From assembly GCA_009775535.1 (NCBI GenBank), contig VSPW01000130.1:1-5609 (forward strand): DNA of 5,609 nucleotides, read 5' to 3'. The notes beneath the pieces were generated by a model. The model searched no databases. It saw only the letters and a list, made by a program, of their open reading frames with translations, and was not told the origin of the DNA. The stretch is from Muribaculaceae bacterium (GTDB lineage: Bacteria > Bacteroidota > Bacteroidia > Bacteroidales > Muribaculaceae). The stretch's first letter is position 1; each line of letters starts with the position of its first letter. This document shows positions 1 through 5,609 of this stretch, in pieces. A program made the position numbers and the translations under genes.

Positions 1-408
1 GAACAGGCCATACCGCCTGTAGCGCTCACATTCTATTCATTCCGCATAATGGTGATCATAGGCGGCTACCTGCTCGCATTCTTCGCCGCAATCCTGCTGA
101 TAAGCTACCGCAGGACACACTTCCTTGAAAAAAGCTGGATTCACTGGATAGCCATACTGAGCATACCTCTGGTGTGGGTATGCAGCCAGGCTGGCTGGAT
201 AGTAGCCGAAGTCGGACGGCAGCCTTGGACCATCCAGGACGTACTCCCCGTAAACGCCGCCATCAGCGACATATCATCAATATCCGTACAGATCACATTC
301 TGGATGTTCGCCGTACTGTTCACCCTGCTCCTTATAGCAGAGATAAGCATAATGCTTCGACAGATCGGCAAAAGCGCTAAAACCGACATAGAGAACCCTG
401 ACAAATAA
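1..408 (+). CDS. cydA: Cytochrome bd ubiquinol oxidase subunit I (CydA), C-terminal part, 5' end outside window
   Basis: The frame is open from base 1 (first codon GAA) to the TAA at 406-408, giving 135 visible residues of a protein usually about 520 long. CydA carries the hemes b558, b595 and d and the quinol site of the membrane-bound oxidase that reduces O2 to water. The fragment contains SFRIM (residues 13-17), matching the E. coli segment with Arg391 and Met393; Met17 (ATG at 49-51) should therefore be the heme b558 axial ligand, not a start codon. It also contains GWIVAEVGRQPW (65-76), in which Glu70 corresponds to E. coli Glu445 near heme b595/d. Three membrane spans are visible at about 17-36, 46-68 and 98-119, followed by a short charged cytoplasmic-type tail. 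The Q-loop and the histidine ligands lie upstream of the window. cydB follows after 22 bases, so the two are presumably cotranscribed. The family assignment is very secure. Confidence 0.96.
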   Translation, partial: EQAIPPVALTFYSFRIMVIIGGYLLAFFAAILLISYRRTHFLEKSWIHWIAILSIPLVWVCSQAGWIVAEVGRQPWTIQDVLPVNAAISDISSISVQITFWMFAVLFTLLLIAEISIMLRQIGKSAKTDIENPDK

Positions 409-430
409 CCCACAACACCATAAAATACCC

Positions 431-1570
431 ATGGAACTCGCTACACTACAACAATACTGGTGGCTGATAATTTCAGTGCTCGGTGCACTGCTTGTATTCA
501 TGCTGTTCATACAAGGCGGACAATCACTGCTCTACTGCACACGGAGCGAGGCTGCTCGCCAGCTGATGGTCAACAGCCTCGGCCGCAAATGGGAACTGAC
601 ATTCACCATTCTCGTCACATTTGGCGGAGCATTCTTCGCATCATTCCCCCTGTTCTACTCCACAAGCTTCGGAGGCGCCTACTGGCTATGGATGCTGATT
701 CTTGTCAGCTTCGTCCTGCAGGCCGTAAGCTACGAATTCCGGCGCAAGCGCGGAAACATTTACGGCACCGCCACATACGACATATTCCTTATGGCCAACG
801 GCCTGGTGGGATGCATACTCCTGGGCGTCGCCGTAGGCACATTCTTCTTCGGTGGAGAATTCACCGTTGCCAAAGTCAATATCATAAACGGCGCATCACC
901 TGTCATATCCACATGGTCCGACTCACACGGATGGGACGCCATCACCGACTGGAGATGCCTGCTCCTGGGCCTCACCGTATTCTTCCTGGCGCGCACCCAG
1001 GCATCCCTGTATTTCATCAACAACATCAGCGATGCCCGCCACGAAGGGGTCACATCAAGGATAAAAGTACTTTTCAACGGAGGATTCTTCGCCATACTGT
1101 TCATATGCTTCGTGCTGGTACTGCTCACATCACAAGGCGTAAGGCAACAGCCAGACGGCACAATGGTACAGGTACAGAACATATATCTCGGCAACCTTAC
1201 CTCCACATGGTGGTGGGCCGCGATATTCACAATAGGGACAGTCATGGTGCTCTACGCTATAATTCGCACCGGATTCAGCTCCACCTACCGTAAAGGGATA
1301 TGGTGGAGCGGGACAGGCACAATAATGGTCGTAATAGTCCTGTTCTGGCTAGCCGGATACAACAGCACATCCTACCTCCCATCCGTCACCGACATCCAGT
1401 CATCGCTCACGCTGGCAAACAGCTCCTCTTCCCTGTTCACGCTCACCGTAATGACATGGGTATCCATACTCGTCCCCTTCGTAATAGCATACATAGCATA
1501 CGTATGGCACAAGATGGATAAAACCCCGCTCACCGAAGCAGAACTTGAAAAGGAAAGCCACACATACTGA
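431..1570 (+). CDS. cydB: Cytochrome bd ubiquinol oxidase subunit II (CydB)
   Basis: This 379-residue polytopic membrane protein, the same length as E. coli CydB, is the partner of CydA in cytochrome bd oxidase. It lacks hemes itself but is needed for assembly and for the proposed proton path. Hydrophobic spans are visible at about 10-35, 58-79, 83-101 and 117-140, with several more to residue ~360. Recognisable family segments are YWWLIISVLG near the start, LMVNSLGRKWE (45-55), TFGGAFFASFP (63-73), ARTQASLYF in the middle and FTLTVMTWVSILVPF near the end, closing with a charged tail like that of E. coli. The usual DGFD-M/L-G motif of the first helix reads QGGQSL (28-33). Glu55 sits where E. 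coli has Asp58. The ATG at 431 fits the family N-terminus; no Shine-Dalgarno precedes it, only A-rich sequence, as is normal in Bacteroidota. It lies 22 bases after cydA and is almost certainly in the same operon. Confidence 0.96.
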   Translation: MELATLQQYWWLIISVLGALLVFMLFIQGGQSLLYCTRSEAARQLMVNSLGRKWELTFTILVTFGGAFFASFPLFYSTSFGGAYWLWMLILVSFVLQAVSYEFRRKRGNIYGTATYDIFLMANGLVGCILLGVAVGTFFFGGEFTVAKVNIINGASPVISTWSDSHGWDAITDWRCLLLGLTVFFLARTQASLYFINNISDARHEGVTSRIKVLFNGGFFAILFICFVLVLLTSQGVRQQPDGTMVQVQNIYLGNLTSTWWWAAIFTIGTVMVLYAIIRTGFSSTYRKGIWWSGTGTIMVVIVLFWLAGYNSTSYLPSVTDIQSSLTLANSSSSLFTLTVMTWVSILVPFVIAYIAYVWHKMDKTPLTEAELEKESHTY

Positions 1571-1703
1571 CCCTCAACGCAGGCTGCCTGCACCGGGAAA
1601 CCACAAAAAGAATTAGAACCCGTCAAAAAAAATTCTGGTCAAAGCCTAAAAGACAGTCCATACATTACCGCTATTTTACAGATAATCCGTACCTTTGTAA
1701 GTT
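1571..1703 (+). other. Intergenic region between cydB and uvrB
   Basis: These 133 bases separate the cyd operon from uvrB. The segment is A-rich on the + strand, including a run of eight A at 1625-1632. A short perfect hairpin GCAGG-ctg-CCTGC lies at 1579-1591, just after the cydB stop, but no T-run follows it, so it is at best a weak terminator or a 3' processing or stability element. A second, looser inverted repeat pairs AGAATT (1609-1614) with AATTCT (1631-1636) across 16 bases. I see no small ORF with a credible start and no recognisable RNA gene. The right end holds the uvrB promoter candidate listed separately. How cydAB transcription ends is not evident from the sequence, so some read-through into uvrB is possible. 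Confidence 0.6.
1665..1697 (+). promoter_or_regulatory. Candidate Bacteroidota-type promoter of uvrB
   Basis: TACCTTTG at 1690-1697 matches the Bacteroidota primary-sigma -7 consensus TAnnTTTG exactly. The -33 partner is weak: the best TTG-like triplet is TTA at 1665-1667, 22 bases upstream, within the usual spacing range. The element ends six bases before the uvrB ATG, so a start a few bases downstream would give an mRNA with almost no 5' leader. The motif match is direct observation; its activity is inferred. No LexA-like operator could be recognised here. Confidence 0.6.
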
Positions 1704-3770
1704 ATGGATTTCAAACTAAGCTCAGAATACAGCCCTACAGGCGACCAGCCACAAGCCATCGAGCAGCTGGTCGCCGGAGTCAATGACGGCACACCGGCAC
1801 AGGTGCTCCTGGGTGTCACCGGTTCAGGAAAGACATTCACAATGGCCAACGTCATACAGCAGGTGAAAAGGCCCACACTGATACTCAGCCACAACAAGAC
1901 CCTGGCAGCCCAGCTGTACAGCGAATTCAAGAACTTTTTCCCCGGCAACTCCGTACAATACTTCGTCAGCTACTACGACTACTACCAGCCAGAAGCCTAC
2001 ATCCCATCTGTCGACAAATACATCGAAAAAGACCTCATGATAAACGATGAGATCGACAAACTGCGGCTGGCCACTACATCGGCGCTGCTCTCCGGACGCC
2101 AGGACGTCATTGTTGTATCCTCAGTATCATGCCTGTACGGCATCGGCAACCCGGAAGACTTCCACGCAAGCGCCATCACGGTAAAGGCCGGACAGAAAAT
2201 TGCGCGCAACCAGTTCCTGCGCCAGCTTGTATCGGCACTCTATTCCCGGAACGATACCGAACTCGCACGAGGCACATTCCGAGTCAAGGGCGACACCATC
2301 GACATACGCCTGGCCTACGAAGAAATAATCCTGCGCGTAGTCTTCTGGGGCGATGAGATAGAATCCATCACCACCCTATATGCAGAAGACGGCGTATCAC
2401 TGGGCAGCCACGACCAATTCAAATTATACCCCGCAAACATATTCGTCACCTCACAGGCACGCCAGGCATCAGCCATCGCCCAAATACAGCTCGACCTCGG
2501 CCAAGAGGTCGCGGCTTTTGAAAAGGAAGCCAGGATGCTCGAAGCCAAACGTCTGCTCGAACGCGTCACCTACGATGTAGAGATGATAAAAGAGATCGGC
2601 TACTGTTCCGGTATAGAGAACTACAGCCGGTATTTTGACGGCCGTGAACCCGGATCAAGACCGTTCTGCCTACTCGACTATTTTCCCAAGGACTACCTTA
2701 CAATCATTGACGAAAGCCACGTCACAGTACCACAGATACGTGCCATGTTTGGCGGAGACCTTTCCCGCAAGGCCAACCTGGTCGAATACGGCTTCCGCAT
2801 GCAATCTGCATTCGACAACAGGCCGCTGCGCTTCGAGGAATTCCAGACGCTCACAAACCAGGTAATATATGTCTCCGCCACACCAGCCGACTACGAACTG
2901 AAAGAAGCCGAAGGCATAGTGGTCGAACAGGTGATACGCCCTACTGGACTCCTCGACCCCGTAATAGACGTCAGGCCGTCACTAAACCAGATCGACGACC
3001 TCCTGGAAGAGATACAGATCCGTATCGAACGCGATGAACGTATACTGGTCACCACACTCACAAAGCGGATGGCCGAAGAGCTCAACGCCTACATGGCAAA
3101 AATGGGGATAAAGGCCGCCTATATCCACAGCGATGTCGAGACAATGGAGCGTATAAAGATACTCGACGGCCTCCGCCAGGGAGAATTCGATGTCCTTATC
3201 GGGGTAAACCTGCTCAGGGAAGGCCTCGACCTGCCAGAAGTGTCGCTCGTGGCAATACTCGATGCCGACAAGGAAGGATTCCTGCGGTCTCACCGCTCAC
3301 TTACACAGACCGTCGGCCGCGCAGCGCGCAACCTCAACGGAATGGTAATAATGTATGCCGACAAGATCACCGACTCCATGCAGCTCACAATCGATGAGAC
3401 CAACCGCCGCCGCTCAATACAGCTCGCATACAACGAAGAGCACGGAATAACCCCAACGGCAATAATCAAGGCCCGGAACGCAATAATAGGCATCGATGAC
3501 AGCAGCAGTGCCCCATCCGCCGGCAAATCAGGCAAAAGGAATCGTCACGGCGAATCCATACACAGCATCCCATACGGTAACGAATACACCACAACCGTTG
3601 ATATCGCAGCAGATCCTGTCATACCATACATGAACAAGGACGAACTGCAACGGTCTATCAACCGCATGCGCCTGCAGATGCTTGACGCAGCAAAGAAAAT
3701 GGAATTTATTGAAGCCGCACGCCTGCGCGACGAAATACTAAAAATGGAAGGACGGCTGGCAGAACTATGA
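1704..3770 (+). CDS. uvrB: Excinuclease ABC subunit UvrB (nucleotide excision repair helicase)
   Basis: This complete 688-residue UvrB (E. coli: 673) is the cytosolic DNA-damage verification subunit that receives lesions from UvrA and recruits the nuclease UvrC. The N-terminus DFKLSSEYSPTGDQPQAIEQ has the family form with the GDQP Q-motif (13-16), which supports the ATG at 1704. Walker A is GVTGSGKT (37-44, Lys43). The damage-binding beta-hairpin is YYDYYQPEAYIP (90-101), with the four tyrosines that clamp DNA. Walker B is DESH (336-339). YVSATPADYELKEAEG and RPTGLLDP follow, then LREGLDLPEVSLVAILDADKEG, and helicase motif VI QTVGRAARN (535-543, with Arg539 and Arg542). YNEEHGITP (576-584) closes the helicase core. 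A variable linker rich in Ser, Gly and basic residues follows, about 595-640. The last ~45 residues form the UVR domain (KKMEFIEAARLRDEI), which contacts UvrC. Every motif expected for activity is present. Its TGA overlaps the next gene's ATG. Confidence 0.98.
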   Translation: MDFKLSSEYSPTGDQPQAIEQLVAGVNDGTPAQVLLGVTGSGKTFTMANVIQQVKRPTLILSHNKTLAAQLYSEFKNFFPGNSVQYFVSYYDYYQPEAYIPSVDKYIEKDLMINDEIDKLRLATTSALLSGRQDVIVVSSVSCLYGIGNPEDFHASAITVKAGQKIARNQFLRQLVSALYSRNDTELARGTFRVKGDTIDIRLAYEEIILRVVFWGDEIESITTLYAEDGVSLGSHDQFKLYPANIFVTSQARQASAIAQIQLDLGQEVAAFEKEARMLEAKRLLERVTYDVEMIKEIGYCSGIENYSRYFDGREPGSRPFCLLDYFPKDYLTIIDESHVTVPQIRAMFGGDLSRKANLVEYGFRMQSAFDNRPLRFEEFQTLTNQVIYVSATPADYELKEAEGIVVEQVIRPTGLLDPVIDVRPSLNQIDDLLEEIQIRIERDERILVTTLTKRMAEELNAYMAKMGIKAAYIHSDVETMERIKILDGLRQGEFDVLIGVNLLREGLDLPEVSLVAILDADKEGFLRSHRSLTQTVGRAARNLNGMVIMYADKITDSMQLTIDETNRRRSIQLAYNEEHGITPTAIIKARNAIIGIDDSSSAPSAGKSGKRNRHGESIHSIPYGNEYTTTVDIAADPVIPYMNKDELQRSINRMRLQMLDAAKKMEFIEAARLRDEILKMEGRLAEL

Positions 3771-5609
3771 CGACAACCAACAACCCACACCAAATAGACT
3801 ACAACAACCTGCACCCGTCCATGTGGCTGCCTACAACCGTAAAAGAAATGAAGGCTCTCGGATGGGACTACGTGGACATAGTGATATTTTCCGGCGATGC
3901 ATACATCGACCACCCCTCATTCGGCGCAGCCGTGATAGGACGCACGCTCCAGGCCGCAGGCTACCGCGTCGCCATCGTGCCGCAGCCAAACTGGCAGGAC
4001 GACCTCCGTGACTTCAAGAAATTCGGGACGCCACGCCTTTTTTTCGGCATATCTCCCGGAGCAATGGACTCAATGGTCAACCACTATACAGCCAACCGCC
4101 GCCGCCGGAGCGATGATGCATACACCCCAGGCGGACGGCATGGGGCACGCCCCGACTACCCCACAATAGTATACTCCGGCATACTCCGCAGCCTGTACCC
4201 CGACACCCCGATAATCGCAGGAGGCATAGAGGCGTCGCTACGCCGCCTGTCCCACTACGACTACTGGCAGGACCGGCTGCGGCCATCGATTATCATGGAC
4301 GCCAGTATCGACATGATAATATATGGCATGGGCGAAAAAACCATTGTTGATATCGCCTCTCGTCTGGATTCCGGACAGCACATTTCCTCAATCACCGATG
4401 TCCCGCAAACAGTCATCAGGATGCAGGCAGCACAAGTGCCGCCACCGGGAGAAAGCAACATAATACTCAACGACTGGGACTCTTGCCTGCGCGACAAGCG
4501 CCGGCAGTCAGCCAACTTCAGGCACATCGAGCAACAGAGCAACCGCATGCACGGCGCCACACTATGGCAATCCTACGGCAATACCGCTGTAAAGGTAAAC
4601 CCGATGCTGCCGCCCATGACCACACAGGAAATCGACGCATCATTCGACCTGCCATACACACGCCTCCCCCATCCACGCTACAAAGGCAAGCCAATTCCGG
4701 CATATGAAATGATACGCCATTCCATAAACATGCACCGCGGATGCTTCGGCGGATGCGCGTTCTGCACAATATCCGCCCACCAGGGCAAATTCATCGCATC
4801 CCGCAGCAAGGAATCCATCCTGGCCGAAGCACGGCAGGTCACAAAGATGCCGGACTTCAAAGGATACATTTCCGACCTGGGAGGCCCGTCGGCCAACATG
4901 TACGGAATGCATGGACACGACACATCAATATGTGCACGGTGCATGCGGCCATCCTGCCTCCACCCGAAGCCATGCCCCAACCTCGACACCGACCACACAC
5001 GCCTGCTCGACATATACCATGCTGTCGATGCCATACCGGACGTAAAGAAATCCTTCATCGGAAGCGGCGTACGCTACGACCTATCAATGCACCGCACAGG
5101 CATACCGGAAACAGATGAAGCCAACCGCCGATACAACCGTGAACTGATCTCACGCCACGTGTCCGGACGCCTGAAAGTCGCCCCGGAGCACACATGCAGC
5201 CGTGTACTGGACATCATGCGCAAGCCGCCGTTCTCACTGTTCCACGAATTCAAGAAAATATTCGACAGCGTAAACCGTACGGAAGGGCTAAACCAGCAGC
5301 TGATACCATACTTCATATCAAGCCATCCAGGCTGCCACGAAGAAGACATGGCACAGCTCGCCGTCGAGACAAAGAACCTCAACTTCCACCTTGAACAGGT
5401 GCAGGACTTCACGCCCACACCGATGACAGTGGCAACCGAAATATACTACTCCGGCTATCACCCATACACCGGCGAAAAGATATTCACCGCCGTCAGGCCA
5501 GAAGAAAAACTGGCACAACGCAAATACTTCTTCTGGTACGACCGCAACTACCGCGACGATATCCTGCGCTCGCTCAACCGCATCAACCGACGCGACCTCG
5601 CAGCCAGCC
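3767..5609 (+). CDS. ygiQ: YgiQ-family radical SAM protein, 3' end outside window
   Basis: The frame is open for 614 codons to the window edge with no stop. It matches YgiQ of E. coli (UPF0313) along its length, including FSGDAYIDHPSFG, LFFGISPGAMDSMVNHYTA, DDAYTP, GGIEASLRR (152-160) and SHYDYW (162-167). The radical SAM cluster is C326-x3-C330-x2-C333 in HRGCFGGCAFC, which should bind a [4Fe-4S] cluster and S-adenosylmethionine. SDLGGPSANMYG (369-380) follows. A second cysteine group, C389, C392, C397 and C403, precedes NLDTDH, as in E. coli. The end aligns near the C-terminus of YgiQ (QVQDFTPTPM, then QRKYFFWYDRNYR), so probably only a short tail is missing. The substrate is unknown; no signal peptide or membrane span is visible. 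The ATG at 3767 overlaps the uvrB stop (ATGA); an in-frame ATG at 3821 (residue 19, before WLPTT) is a possible alternative start. The homologs usually extend upstream of the WLP segment, which favours 3767. Cotranscription with uvrB is likely. Confidence 0.94.
   Translation, partial: MTTTNNPHQIDYNNLHPSMWLPTTVKEMKALGWDYVDIVIFSGDAYIDHPSFGAAVIGRTLQAAGYRVAIVPQPNWQDDLRDFKKFGTPRLFFGISPGAMDSMVNHYTANRRRRSDDAYTPGGRHGARPDYPTIVYSGILRSLYPDTPIIAGGIEASLRRLSHYDYWQDRLRPSIIMDASIDMIIYGMGEKTIVDIASRLDSGQHISSITDVPQTVIRMQAAQVPPPGESNIILNDWDSCLRDKRRQSANFRHIEQQSNRMHGATLWQSYGNTAVKVNPMLPPMTTQEIDASFDLPYTRLPHPRYKGKPIPAYEMIRHSINMHRGCFGGCAFCTISAHQGKFIASRSKESILAEARQVTKMPDFKGYISDLGGPSANMYGMHGHDTSICARCMRPSCLHPKPCPNLDTDHTRLLDIYHAVDAIPDVKKSFIGSGVRYDLSMHRTGIPETDEANRRYNRELISRHVSGRLKVAPEHTCSRVLDIMRKPPFSLFHEFKKIFDSVNRTEGLNQQLIPYFISSHPGCHEEDMAQLAVETKNLNFHLEQVQDFTPTPMTVATEIYYSGYHPYTGEKIFTAVRPEEKLAQRKYFFWYDRNYRDDILRSLNRINRRDLAAS

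Noticed and set aside
49..408. Treating ATG 49 as the start of a small membrane protein
   Set aside because: The reading frame is open to base 1 and the upstream codons continue CydA; this ATG is the heme-ligand methionine of the SFRIM motif.
460..1293. A 277-codon + strand open frame inside cydB
   Set aside because: Its product is rich in Arg, His and Pro with no domain, and it lies wholly within a well-supported membrane protein gene in another frame. The strong codon bias of cydB removes stops from this frame, which explains its length.
1609..1636. AGAATT/AATTCT inverted repeat as a terminator or operator
   Set aside because: The arms are six AT-rich base pairs with a 16-base loop in A-rich sequence, which is expected by chance, and no T-run follows.
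3746..3766. GGAAGGA-like sequence upstream of the ygiQ-family ATG as a ribosome binding site
   Set aside because: It ends about 15 bases before the ATG, too far for Shine-Dalgarno pairing, and it is part of the conserved UVR-domain coding sequence of uvrB.
4640..5058. Overlapping open frames on the minus strand opposite the ygiQ-family gene
   Set aside because: They encode low-plausibility Cys/Arg/Met-rich products and mirror the conserved radical SAM coding frame, so they are shadows of it.
4741..5118. A 125-codon + strand frame within the ygiQ-family gene
   Set aside because: It overlaps the radical SAM motif region in another frame, and its Arg/His/Pro-rich product resembles the other shadow frames in the window.

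Overview
The window carries four genes on the + strand and reads as ordinary core genome of a member of the Bacteroidota, most likely order Bacteroidales. The layout is: the 3' end of cydA, a complete cydB, a 133-base intergenic gap, a complete uvrB, and a ygiQ-family radical SAM gene that runs off the right edge. The assignment to Bacteroidota rests on four signs. The CydB sequence is of the divergent Bacteroidota type. None of the gene starts has a Shine-Dalgarno sequence. A TAnnTTTG-type -7 promoter element lies just before uvrB. Isoleucine is strongly encoded by ATA despite a roughly balanced GC content (14 ATA, 6 ATC, 1 ATT in the visible cydA segment). A gut Muribaculaceae-like genome would fit, but the family level is a guess.

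Region 1 (1-1570) is the cydAB operon for cytochrome bd quinol oxidase. The visible CydA part starts just upstream of the SFRIM motif, which contains the axial methionine of heme b558, and continues through the GRQPW region to the natural C-terminus. CydB follows after 22 bases and is full length. In anaerobic Bacteroidales this enzyme reduces trace oxygen at the inner membrane using quinol.

Region 2 (1571-1703) is the only sizeable gap. It is A-rich on the + strand, holds one short weak hairpin and no convincing terminator, and ends with a promoter-like element whose predicted transcription start almost coincides with the uvrB start codon.

Region 3 (1704-5609) is a probable uvrB-ygiQ transcription unit. 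UvrB, the damage-verification helicase of nucleotide excision repair, is complete with all expected motifs and a C-terminal UVR domain. Its stop overlaps the ATG of the next gene in an ATGA junction. That next gene is open for 614 codons to the window edge and encodes a YgiQ-type radical SAM protein with a CxxxCxxC cluster and a second conserved-looking cysteine cluster. Its substrate is unknown.

I found no mobile element, CRISPR array, tRNA, rRNA or clearly new system. The points most worth a second look are the near-leaderless promoter of uvrB, the translational overlap of uvrB with a radical SAM gene of unknown function, the extra cysteine cluster of that protein, and the divergent CydB N-terminus.
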